Source: Rotaria sp. Silwood1
Lineage: Eukaryota > Rotifera > Eurotatoria > Philodinida > Philodinidae
Length of the DNA: 64,000 nt
Assembly (NCBI GenBank): GCA_905250075.1
Contig: CAJNOP010000365.1
Span: forward strand, 45,907-109,906
Direction: 5' to 3'
The number at the start of each line of letters is the position of its first letter. The stretch's first letter is position 1. The translations under genes were made by a program, and so were the position numbers. The notes under the pieces were generated by a model. It was not told the origin of the DNA, made no database searches, and saw only the letters and a list, made by a program, of their open reading frames with translations. This document shows positions 1 to 11,145 of the stretch, one piece after another.

Positions 1-149
1 TTCAATATATTGATCAAATGACACTGTCAATTTAACTAAATTACTAATTGATTTGTTGGTCATATGAGCAAAATCATTTGTTAGCGACATGACTTCGTAA
101 AATTGCAACGCGTATATCTTGGGATGATGAACTTCCCAAGAGCTAATTT

Positions 150-900
150 TTATATGTTATGTGTAAGGTAAGTTACTCTAGATACTCTGAAAAAATCAGC
201 CCAAGAGGCTTTTATGGAGAAGAGTTATTACTACAAAACTAGCGTTAGCGACGTGACACAAAAAAGGACATCAACTTCCACGTCATGCATTTCAATTTAA
301 AAAAGCTTCGAACTAGTATAACATTTTTGAAAACTAAATAGTACATTCTGTAGACGACTCATAAGGGTGTAAAATCCCTACCCGAAGTTTTTTTGAAGTA
401 CGCATACATTTTCCAAAAAATTCGATTTACTTTTCGTTAGCGACGTGACTGAGTACAAATATGCAAACGAAAAAATGCTCTTATAATTGAATGAAAAGTT
501 CAAAACAAATTTAAAATGGTACGAATTCTTCCTCAGGATCTTAAGATGATAATAAGACAAAAGTTTTCTTTGTGGAGCTTGGTAGGATCTGTAGAGGATC
601 AGTTTTATGAGGAAAAGTTTTTGAGTCCGATCTTGCTGAAAATTTTATCATAGATGTGGCTCGATCCCTAGAGTTTATCATGAAATTTTTAGATTTTTTC
701 TTCATACGGCTGAAGAGATATTCACTAATTACTTGTTAATTAATTAAATGATTAATTAATTAATTTTAATTAAGTAGCATCTGAAAGAGCCAACATTTTT
801 ACATATGTCTATACTAAAAAAACTTATTCAGAAAAAAACACTTGTGTCAAAAATCAAAGTCAAATGAAAGGGGTATGTCCTGTTTTGCCCATATAGATGC
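150..900. repeat. dispersed non-coding repeat, copy 1
   Basis: This segment aligns in order with 27130-27650. Shared blocks include CTGAAAAAATCAGC, the 'acattctgtagacgact' block, 'tccatttacttatc/tcgatttacttttc', 'caaacgaaaaaa', 'ctgaaagagccaa' and a final 'atgaaagg...tatgt'. No open frame of note is present. Copy 1 carries extra sequence at about 540-780, including an AT-only TTAATTAA-rich stretch. The motif GTTAGCGACGTGAC occurs near 80 (one mismatch), 243 and 437. This is probably a non-autonomous transposon or relic; the ends are not defined. Confidence 0.6.
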
Positions 901-1279
901 ACTGAGTAATACCTATCCATTTCAAATTCTACTCTATGGAACAGATTATTTGATTGATATTTGTAGATCAAGTATTATGATTATCCAATGAATTTATTTA
1001 AGAACAAAACAGTTTACAAGTATTAAAAATTGGTAAAAAAAAAAAAAAACTTTTGTTTTTACATTGAGAAATTAACAAGTGCAAAAACACTTAATTTTTC
1101 TTGTTGAATGATAACTTTTAAAAACCATATTATCATTCATATGATTTTTTCCATTAGTTAAGTCAATATGACCAGCTTCATTGGAAGTAATATGACTTGC
1201 ATTATCATTATTAATTGAAAATATACGACCAATACTTGTATCAATAATAGAATTATCCATATGATTTTATGTATTAATT

Positions 1280-1443
1280 GGGTGTGGGTGTGGGTGTGGG
1301 CGGGTGTGGGTGTGGGCGTGGGTGTGAGTAAAACCAACACCCACACCCGCGCCCACCCCCCCACCCATGCCCACCCACCCCCCACACACACCCACCCACC
1401 CTCCACGCCCATCCACCCCCCACACTCACACCCACACCCACCC
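1280..1443. repeat. (TGTGGG)n followed by (CCCACA)n tract
   Basis: From 1280 to about 1328 the + strand is a nearly pure TGTGGG-type array with occasional TGGGCG variants. After a short AT-containing spacer (about 1329-1337) it switches to the complementary CCCACA/CACCCA type array up to 1443, which is more degenerate. The G-rich strand therefore reads inward from both sides, the orientation expected of a head-to-head joining of two telomere-like ends. TGTGGG is, from memory, the telomeric repeat described for bdelloid rotifers. A simple GT/AC-rich minisatellite that has undergone an inversion is the alternative. Confidence 0.75.
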
Positions 1444-1692
1444 TAAGCGAGATCCAACTAAGATAGAATCTGATACGTTTGAAATTTAAGAACAGAATAA
1501 GAATAAAAATTAACTGAATTACGTCATTTTTTTTTGATTGTACTTAAGAAAATAACAAAATCAAACACCATTATCGCTAGATGTCGCCAGATAGCGAACA
1601 CATGTTTCATTTTTGTGTTCAAATAATCAATTCGATGCATTCGATATTATACGTGGTCAGAGTAGAATAAGCAATATTAATTCTTTTCATTA

Positions 1693-2651
1693 TAACATGC
1701 AATGCAAAAGTCTTGGCAAAAATATCAAACTCTGTTAGACCGTCTTGATAACTTTCAAACCCATGAATTTTTTTTTGTTGGAAAGAGCAATGTCTGAACT
1801 AAAAATTTTGTACCAGATGTATTCCTCCAGAACGAACCTGAAACAGAGGAAAAGCCAAAAGCCAACACCTCTGAAAAAAGTTCCTGCAACATTTTTGCAA
1901 CTTGAAAAGTTTGTATTGTTCAATTATTTTTGACTGCATGGATCAAATTTGAACAAAAAATACACGAAAATATAGCATATCCAAAGCTCTATCGATAACA
2001 ACTTTGGTAAAATTTTTTGGATCTATTCTTGACTCTTTAATCAAAACAGTTTGAAACATGAAATTTTTGCAAAATTGACCCTTTTGCAAGATCCATCAGT
2101 GTACCAGAACATCAGCCACCATCTCCAAAAATCATCCATGAACTGAATTCTTTTTGCGTTACCTGGTCGAACTATATCTCATTGTAAAATTTAAGCAGAA
2201 GGAAAACAATTGAAAAGATATGTTTTATCATTGTAAAGCGGTCAGGTAGTAAGATCGACCAAATTACTTAGACTTCTTCAGAAAAAAACTTTATTTTGGT
2301 ACAAATACCAAGAGTAAATTTAAATTTCAATACGCCATCAGAAAGAGTACTCTCCTTACACTAGAAAAATCATCACTAAATATGTTTTCTCATTTCTCTT
2401 CTGATTGAAAGAAACTAACAGAAAATAGAAAATGATGTTCATCGATAGTGAAGTTGCAAGAACTTTTTTTCCGAGATGTTGATTTTTGACTTTTCCTCTG
2501 TTTCAGGTTCGTTCTGGAGAAATATATCTGGTACAAAATTTGTAGTTTAGACATTGCTCTTTCCAACAAAAAAATTTCATGGGTTTGAAAATCATCAGGA
2601 CGGTCTAACAGAGTTTGATATTTTTGCCAAGACTTTTGCATCGCATGTTAT
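1693..2651. mobile_element. ~960 bp element with ~210 bp inverted arms
   Basis: The left arm (1693-1905, beginning TAACATGCAATGCAAAAG) is matched in reverse complement by the right arm (about 2440-2651, ending CTTTTGCATCGCATGTTA). Agreement is high over some 200 bp. The arms can each be read as a short peptide with the same wording (LLERAMS.L.ILYQ), but in a repeat this is a by-product of arm similarity. The interior (1906-2440) has no transposase-like frame, so this looks like a non-autonomous foldback or TIR element. I could not define a target-site duplication. Confidence 0.75.
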
Positions 2652-2789
2652 TTGGCAGTTCATAATCTCATATAATTCATATGTAGCCGTCATGCTCCTA
2701 GAACCATGTCTTCGTCAAACTCTCGATCAGTTTTTCCATTGCTTCAATGTCTGAAACTGCTCTGTAAAGAATATTTTAAAGAATTAAAC

Positions 2790-3284
2790 CTTAATATCTT
2801 GATAGCCATTACGACAAATGTTTCTGCAGAGAATGTTATGATCCTTCGGACGTAAACACGAAACGTGGACCTTGGTGCAAACAACTTCATGATTGGGTTC
2901 CCTTCGATCTTAGTGTAAATCAAGCGCATCAAAAATAATGGAATATATTTAGAGAATGGGAACCAGCTACTACGGAACATCACCAATCGACTGGTATCAA
3001 ACTTGAACAATCAATTTTTGCCACTCGATGGCGACAAACTTAACGATGGAACTACATTCAATAGTGATCATCCAGATCTGACCCATTGGACCACTTCACT
3101 TTCGCTCATATGCGCTAGTCGACCAAAATTTACTGCTCGTTCATATTTCAAGGCAAGAAACGGAACAAACTACAATGTTCAAGTTATCCTACAATGCAAA
3201 CAAAAATCGGATAATATACCGTTCAAGGAGATGCAAAAGCATTTCATAAGACTGAATGGACAACAGTACACTGAAGTACCTTAA
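2790..3284 (+). pseudogene. decayed fragment, possibly NEURL4 C-terminal-like
   Basis: The + strand from about 2805 reads a Cys-rich block (CFCRECYDPSD) followed by a W-P-F block, then stops. After a frame change, 3003-3284 reads a continuous 93-codon piece with NNQFLPLDGDKLNDGTTF, SRPKFTARSYFKARNG and NVQVILQCKQKSD. The order Cys-rich block / LLPGD-like / DGT / KF.A...Y..RNG / VILQ resembles, from memory, the conserved C-terminal region of neuralized-like-4-type proteins, a family seen in many copies in rotifers. Stops and a frameshift between the blocks, and no start or splice structure, point to a pseudogene. The family assignment is tentative. Confidence 0.4.
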
Positions 3285-5521
3285 TTCCTTATGAATTGCT
3301 TGTACGATTACAGACATAGCATATGTAATTATTATTGATAGATCGTCTAAGTTATTATATAAATGAATGATCCAGCTGTTAATGACCGTACATTGTATAA
3401 CCCATTTTTTGTGTATTAGATTTTTGAACGATTATAAGTAGTTTTCTAATAAATTGAGGTTAACTGTAAACTAGAGATTTTCATCTTTATCTACTAACAT
3501 AGACATTTTCTTATCATCTTATTTATTTTTTACACCTATGAAACCATTGTCAATCACACAATCTTATAACACTAACTTTAAAAAGTCTGCTGTTGGTGTC
3601 ATTAGTCTTATATAAGAGAATGCAATCTGCTTTGCCAAAATATTCGATAAATATTTTGTAAGTTATATCGTATGACGTTCTTCATTGTTACTTCGCAAAA
3701 ACAGGTCGAGTATAATCCACCTATTTGCTCTATGTAAAGTATAAAATAACAAATTACAAGGTTTCGATTATTTATATCTATAGACTTTTAACAAGCACAT
3801 AGTCATAAGTAAGAAATACACCTCATTCTACAATGTCATTACTTTCTTCATCAACATCGAATCGAAGAAGAATGATACAATCGAAGATGAGTTTAGAGAA
3901 TATATTCCATTGTACACATACTATAGCAACAGTTTGGTTTAGTTGAACTACTTGATCATTCAAAACTGTAGCTTATCCTTAAAGATAATTGAAATCAACG
4001 ATAATGTGTGTTATATAAACATGTTCGTCATCTCCTTCTTCTGCAATAATAGCAATAGTTATCATCAATTGAATTACAATAATCGTAAAAGTATGTAAGA
4101 AAAATTTATTGAAAACAAAATATATGTTAGATTTAATACAATCAAATCAATTGATTTTAAAAAAATAAAATAAAGCAGTCAAGCTATTGGAATTTAGTCT
4201 TTCTTACCTTTGATAACTTGTGATTGCATTATTGTTGTTCTTCTTCGTCGTAAGAAATTATAAGTCAACAGAGCAATGACTAAAACAGATTGACAGATAA
4301 GAGGGTGGGTGATGGTGCTGGTTTCTGTCTTTATTCGCTTCCATCCACACCCACACTCACACCCACACCCCTTTTTCAGTCAGAACCATTTTAAAGGGTT
4401 CTACGTTTTACTTGATAGTAGAACCCTCAAAAAGGTGCTGAAAAACTCCGTTTTTTCTTTCAAAGCATCAAAGACCATTAATAATCAGATAGCGATTTTT
4501 CCTTCGAAAATTGTGGTATTTGATGACTTTCTTCGTTTTCTTATCCAGCATAACCTACACAGTTTGCCAACGCTGCTTTTCGCTTGCCGTTCGACAACAG
4601 AAGAGTATAATAACTTGATAGTGTCACTGTGTCGATGAATGTCCGATACACAACAATTGCTTTTATATCTTCACGTTGAAAACCTACTAAAATTTAATGA
4701 CTGTGCTGATCTCTATAACGAGATAATTATTTATACACGACTGATAACTACACTTATTTTTAACATCGCGACAATTTATAGTGTTATTGATATCAAGCAT
4801 CGGTTTACGAACGATGGTATTCAAGATAAATTGATAATTGTTAATACGCAACTTTATATGTAGTGTTGCTTTCATTCTTTTACAGATGAGATCGATCGAT
4901 ATCATACATAGTCACTTGGATTGCTTTAATCATGACGATAGTATCACTAACAATTTTCCAGACTATATATAAACACTTGAAGCTATGGTGGGTATAGGTG
5001 TGCTCCTCGGGTTTCAATGTGTGTTCAGGCATGAATCTTCTTTTAGGATACGCGCACATCTCCCATAGATATCCGTACACACACACTTCACATCTGCCCT
5101 CAAGTATGAAGACCAAATGCGCACGCAACCGATCATAAATCAATGTATAAACTGTTTTGTTGCACAGATCTTTTTTTATATTTGACAGAAAAGTTAAATG
5201 TAAAATCTTTCGAAATTTTGAATAAACAAAGAAAAAAGGCACACAAACTGTGAAAACAAATCATGGAAAAACATGCGTTTTTTTTTCTTGGTTAAGCACG
5301 TTTCTCACATATACGAGCAAAATACCCAATATGTAAGAGGCACTTAATATTTGTTAACATAGAAACAAAAACAAAAAAAAGAAAACTTAACTATCTGTAC
5401 ATAATCACTTTTTTTAAGCTTTGGAAAAAAGACGTTAAAAGAACAAAACTAAAAATCTTCATATTAACCAAATATCACTGATAAAGAAATATCGAAAACA
5501 AAAAAAAATTGTTCATGATTC
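3285..5521. other. intergenic, no gene recognised
   Basis: AT-rich sequence with short open frames only (for example 4309-4638, 4880-5242). Their composition and lack of conserved motifs do not suggest genes. The stretch holds the small CCCACA tract at 4341-4370 and poly-A/poly-T runs, and ends at the CPEB1 stop codon. Confidence 0.6.
4341..4370. repeat. short CCCACA-type tract
   Basis: About 30 bases of CCACACCCACACTCACACCC-type sequence, the same C-rich repeat type as at 1338-1443. It is too short to be more than a remnant or a seed of telomere-like repeat. Confidence 0.5.
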
Positions 5522-8465
5522 TCATGCTGTTCGAGCATTACGCATTAATGGTTTATGAACCATTGCTGGTGGTTCACATTCATTTGTTTGTGTTGTGAGA
5601 TGATTAGAATTCAAATCCCAACATGTTGCACAATAATATTTCATACATTTAAGTGAACGACAAAAATATTGTCCCATATTTGAACACCATTGTCCATTAT
5701 TACCTGTACATGGTACATTATCAGATACATATGGATCAATTTGAATCTAATAGAAACAAGGATAAGAATAAAAGAAGTATTCATAGATATACAACATACC
5801 ACTTTACAAAATTTATCACATTCAATCATTAAATAATTAGCTGTGACAGCTGCATAATAACTATGTGCATTGACGAAAACTACACGACCAGAACCTATAA
5901 AAAAAATTAAAAAAAGAAACTTGATATATGAAGAATGTCATTATTAGAATTTATTCGATCTATTTCTTTTAACTACCAGATTTTTACCTACTAAACAAAT
6001 CCATGAAATAAAAGCCTTTTCTAGAGAGATCGATGTAAAAGATCTATTAGAAACCTACATATACACCCACGTCATATTCACAGTTTCTTGCATAAGAGAA
6101 AAGTCAACTTAAGCAATCAGCCAATAGAATAATATAAAATTTTACAAGAAGATCATCGAAATGAGTTTTATCTCGATAATATTCGACGAAAAAAGGAAAA
6201 TGGAAAGTTACCAATCGGATATTTATTTCTATCAGTATCAATAGCTGCATATTCAACATCACCAAATAATTCGTGACATATACGAGCTAATGCATATGCT
6301 GTCATCATTCCATGTAAAGCACCAACAAATACTGTTCGATTGATACATTCAGTTGAATTAAGTCGTTGTTCCCAATTACCATAACCATTTGATGTATAAT
6401 CACCTTCAGCTATCCATTGAGAATCTTCCTATATAACAGAAATTTTTTTTTTTTAATTTTCAAATTGAAACAATTGCTTACCACAAACCATGGAATAATT
6501 TGGATCTAGAAAGATGAAGAAAATTGGTCTATGTTATATTTAAAAAAAAAAAGAAAAACCATTATTCTTACACTTTTTCTTCTTGAATTCGCACGTTGAC
6601 TGTATACATCAAGATAATATTCACATCGTCCATCATCTAATGTTCGATCAGTTTTTGTTGAACATGTATGTAATATCTTATGAACAGATTCTTCATTTTC
6701 ATATACAGCATAAACAAAACCAACTGTAACTAATTTATTCAAAATAAAAGATAAGCAAACTATTAGTACAAACTCAGTAACCTTAAAATATGAAACGCGA
6801 TCTAGCTGGTTTCGGGGTAGTGGACAAAAGTTTAACAACAAAGCTGATTTTTTAGTAATGTTAAATATCTAGCTCAAATGGAGATTTCTATCTAATAAAT
6901 TCCGTATCCAGATTTCATATGGCAAGGTTCCTAAAAAAACTGAGCACAGTAATTTTTAGTTGCCCGAAGCTATTTTTTAATCATACCATTAATGAAAGAT
7001 TATCGAAAAAAGACGATTTTCAATAGAATTTTCAATAAATTTCGTTGTTGTGATACATTTAAATTTTCAAGACAAGGTTGTAAAAAACTGCGATGACCTC
7101 TTATTAACGGTATTATTAAAAAATAACTTCGGCCTAGCTAGAAAACTACATTATCTAATTAAAATCATTTTCTGGACTTGAACTGATCGCTTAACATTAT
7201 ACAAAGAAAAAAAACTATACATATGTTTCTTACTATGATTTGATAAATGTTTATGCATTGGTACATTATCTTTGTTAGGCCATTCAAGTCGAACTGAACC
7301 AAAGTTTTCCAAACGTTCTTGTAAATCTCCTATTAATTTTTATATTGATCAATAGAAATTTTATAGAAGAGAAAAACAAGCTATATCTACTTGGATTAAG
7401 ATCATGTGGAATACCACCAAGAAATATCTTGCAAGATAATGCTGGTGGTCGAATAGAAAATATTCGTGGTCGAACTGGTAATGGTGCTGTCCAAATCAAA
7501 CCTGGTTGAACTTTTCCAAAATGTCCTAGAAAAAAAAATCATTAATATAAGATTTATCAAAAGTAATAAACACTTGCGTGTTGCTTGACGACGTTCTTCA
7601 GCAGCTGCACGTTTTAAACGATTCTCTTGACTATTGGTAACTTTTGTCTAAAATTCAAAAAAAGATGTTTTTATGTTTTACTTCAAAAGAAAAACTAATC
7701 CAACATACAAAGCGATCAACAATAGAAGTTTCTTGATTTGATGAAGTAGAAATATGAATTGATGGCGTACTTCCTACTCCATCCGTTACTATTGATGATG
7801 AACGATAAGATCGAGCTGATAATGGTCTATCGATAAAAAAAAAATTCATTCGATTGATTTATATTTTTATTCATATACATACGGAAGTAAAGGTGTTGAT
7901 GCCGTATTTCGATAATCATGATTTGAATCATACATTATATCATTACTTGAAGTTAATGGTGTTGGATAAGTTGATTGATAATATTGTATTCCTCGAGTTG
8001 GTGTTTGAGTTTGTTGAGTACATGTATTTTTATTATCATTATCATTTTCCAAAGCTAAATAAAAATATTGAAAATGAATATTAAAAAAACAAAAAAAATT
8101 TATACAAACTTATATCCATTAATGGTGCTATCTGTGTTGATTGATATGTTAATGGACTACCAATTCTTTCTAAATATTCTTGAATTAATATATCAATAGC
8201 TGGTTTTTGTGATTCTTGATTTGAAATATAATCTAATAATCGATCGATTGCTGGCTTTTCTATATAAATAACAAAACAAAATGTATTGGTATCTTTTTAA
8301 AAGAAAAACAGAATTACTAACCAAATTGATATTCCGGAGATATTTGATCGTAATAACCTATTCGTTCATCATCTTTATAATACTAATATTATAAAATAAA
8401 TTAAAATTATTATTTTTTTTTTTCAAATATATACTTACAGAAGAATCACGAGATATGTGAGTCAT
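5522..8465 (-). CDS. CPEB1: CPEB1/Orb-type cytoplasmic polyadenylation element-binding protein
   Basis: CPEB1 binds UUUUAU elements in mRNA 3'UTRs and controls cytoplasmic polyadenylation and translation in oocytes and neurons. About 11 exons are read on the minus strand. Exon 1 is 8439-8465 (MTHISRDSS, nine codons); next is 8322-8382; the stop is TGA at 5522-5524. The N-terminal half is low-complexity Ser/Thr/Gln-rich (7711-8262). RRM1 follows: RNP2 [12 protein letters not shown] near 7400-7450, FGSVRLEWP near 7290, then GFVYAVYE...EYYLDVYS at 6573-6731. RRM2 has [18 protein letters not shown] and [14 protein letters not shown] (6213-6428) and GSGRVVFVN (5800-5894). The C-terminal ZZ-type zinc domain has [26 protein letters not shown] and HKPLMRN (5522-5751). 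The IDPY and PLMRN wording fits CPEB1 rather than CPEB2-4. The intron at about 6732-7232 is unusually long and carries a foldback. I saw no obvious LDSR Aurora-kinase site in the N-terminal half. Confidence 0.93.
6961..7136. repeat. foldback element in a CPEB1 intron
   Basis: CCCGAAGCTATTTTTTAATC at 6961 is mirrored by ATTAAAAAATAACTTCGGCC ending at about 7133. The arms are roughly 35 bp with few mismatches around an AT-rich centre. It is probably a small MITE. It lies in the long intron separating the two halves of RRM1. Confidence 0.6.
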
Positions 8466-11145
8466 TTGGACAAAATAAAATCGATTGTTAAAATACAAAA
8501 CAAGAATAGTATATCTAATGTAATATATGTGTAACAGATGCAAAATAAAAGTTAAAATGACAATGCTATAACTACTGATCAGATAATATACCCATTTCAT
8601 ACATATGTATACACAGAATGTAAAAGAGAGAAAAAAACGAAAGCACGCCTTATTTGTTTTTCGCGTTATAAGTTTTCAATAGTCTTTCCCGAATAGATTA
8701 GATCTTTCCCAGAGGAGAATGTCAAGTAGAAGAATAGAAAAGAAAGAAAAAAGATAGTTATGTCGTAAGATGTGTCATGCGATTCACTATAATTATAGTA
8801 GTACGCTAAAAGTATGATAGTGTATATATAGTGTGTTTATCGTTTCTTTGATATAGAAACATAAATTGGATTCGAACCAATAAATTATTGATAACATGAT
8901 AACGAGTCCGACAGAATAAAAAAGTCTCTCAGCATATTCTTAATGTTTCTGCTATTTGTTATCGTTTCGAATTGAACTTTTTTCCCAGAGATGCAACATG
9001 TAATTCACTATAAAACCATGGGAATGTGTTAGATGAAGAAACAACTTTTAAGCATTATTTTAGTTTGTAACTCAATATATTCAATATAGGTTAATTTTGC
9101 TGATTTATGTCTAAATAAATTTTTTACTCCTGTTAAGGTTAAATCAATAAGAGAAAATTTGGTTAACGTGAGTCTTGTATCTAGAGACTAGACTTCTTTT
9201 CTATAGTCGTTAAAGTAATCTTATCCTTTTTGAAGCATTTAAACAATTGTTTATCAGACTAAAAAAGCATGTTACATATTTTAGAAAAAACTCGTTAGAA
9301 AACTAGTTTCAATGTTTAAAAAAGTTGAATTAGTCTATACAATGAAATCTGTATTCAAGTCTAGGACCGAAAGTTGTTTTTATAAAAGTATATATCTTCA
9401 AACGTTTTTCACTTGAAATGAGTCATTTAAATTAACAGAACAAAATTCTTTTACTCAATATAAAACTATTGCTGAAATAAATATTTCAGTATTAAAAACC
9501 TTTAATCATTTTTCTATTTATCATGACGTGTTCTGATCTGTGTCTAACTGAAGCTTAACGAAATCAAAATATGAATAAATCTTCTTTATCGACCAACTGA
9601 GTTTCTCTAAATTAATGATATGTGATTGTATTTGTGACATACGAACTAATATACGCCGTGCTAAATTATATTGAGTTTACTAAGATATCTTGATGAGACT
9701 AGCAAAAGTCTAAAAGAATTCGTTCCCATGGACCTTTGAAGCCGAATTAGGATCGTTTTATTGAATTTTCAACTCAGCTTTAGGTATATATCGAAAATAA
9801 AAAAAAAACACAAATTTCAACCTGAAAGTTTTCTCATAGGTAGACTCAATAATTCATATTTTATCTCTAAAGTTTCAGCTGAAACTTTCAGAATATCTTA
9901 TGGATCATATGAGTTGCTATACGAGCAAAATTTCAGGTCAAAATTCTGTTTTTTTTTCGGGTTATAAATGGTTCGAAACTTTTTCTAGGTTTGCCAAGAT
10001 TTATTTGTTGTGCAAAGAAATTTTGTTTGACTACATGTAAAAAAAACAATAGTAAGAGCTAGATTATCAAATTCCAAATGATGTCGGTATATTTTTTAAG
10101 AACAAATAGAATGAAAAGATTGAACAGGATTATATACTAACAACTAAATAGATATGATTCATCGTTCAATGAAAAGTTCTCATCGCCATTATGAACTTTT
10201 GTAATACACTTGATTAAACTATCCATTTATTTTTTATAACCAAGCACGAAATAGAAAATGATTTACGATTGAATTTATCACAATAACCGATAAATGTTAT
10301 GAAATAAATGGATATAGACTTTTGAAGATGAATAAATTATTATAAAGAAAAAAAAGTTTATTTGCAAACATTTAACTATATTTTTTTTTAAATATTATTA
10401 ATATCAATAATCTATTAATAAATGAATTTCACAAATTTCAGTTCAAATGTTACATCTTGCTTTTACGTTTCTTTTATACACATTCATGTATTGAATGAAA
10501 TATGCCCTTATTCTCCATGACGTCATGATTAGTACAGTATCGGTCACTTGCTCTCTAGACTAATTTCAGTCGGCGGCGAATTACACAAATTGCTCATATC
10601 GATAAGGATGTATCTTTTTTTTTTTGAATATGCACTTCGAGTTAAACGGGCATTTGGCTTGTTACTATCACTGATCATTATCGACGAGAATCGTTTATTT
10701 TTTCTTACTAATATAATTTCCGCCGATTATGCGAAAATATTCTATTCATAACGCACGTTCTTTTTTTCTTTCGACAAGTAGTTAACACGGTTCACTATCG
10801 CATGACATATATCTTCAATAAATGACGCCATATTTCATCCCATCCAGGTTCTATCCCATGTTGTCTTTCTCTCTCACTCTCTCTCTCGATATTTCTATTT
10901 ATTTTCTGTAACATTCTCTCTCGATTTTTTTCCTAATGGAAATCCATACAACTAGAAAAGAATTCGAAAGACGAACAGAGAGAGAGAGAGAAATAGAGAT
11001 TCATAGCGTCTCTTTATTTTCACCGGTTTTCATTCATTTTATCATTCATTTATAATTTTTAAACGTTTTTACGCGACAGATACGTTCCTATCTATTCATT
11101 CTTTCTCTTTCTGTTATTTTACTCTTAAACTAATTCATACATATA
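8466..11145. other. intergenic region between divergent CPEB1 and nanos
   Basis: No coding potential is seen over 2.7 kb. It must hold both promoters. It contains an imperfect palindrome at about 9795-9960, CT-rich microsatellite at about 10866-10925 and the complementary GA run at about 10978-10993. The two complementary tracts flank about 90 bp just upstream of the nanos 5'UTR. Confidence 0.6.
9795..9960. repeat. imperfect palindrome with perfect 20 bp core
   Basis: The core AAAGTTTCAGCTGAAACTTT (9869-9888) is a perfect palindrome. Similarity continues outward: left CCTGAAAGTTTTCTCATAG against right GAGCAAAATTTCAGG. The whole reads as an approximately 140-160 bp foldback, probably a MITE relic. 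Confidence 0.6.

Noticed and set aside
1158..1446. Pro/His/Thr-rich open frames on both strands
   Set aside because: They are translations of the TGTGGG/CCCACA tract, not genes.
1745..2641. Two short matching open frames (LLERAMS.L.ILYQ) on opposite strands
   Set aside because: They are the two arms of one inverted-repeat element; no longer frame or transposase motif exists.
10548..10751. 67-codon open frame in the CPEB1-nanos gap
   Set aside because: No motif or splice structure. It is hydrophobic by AT-rich composition and lies in upstream sequence.
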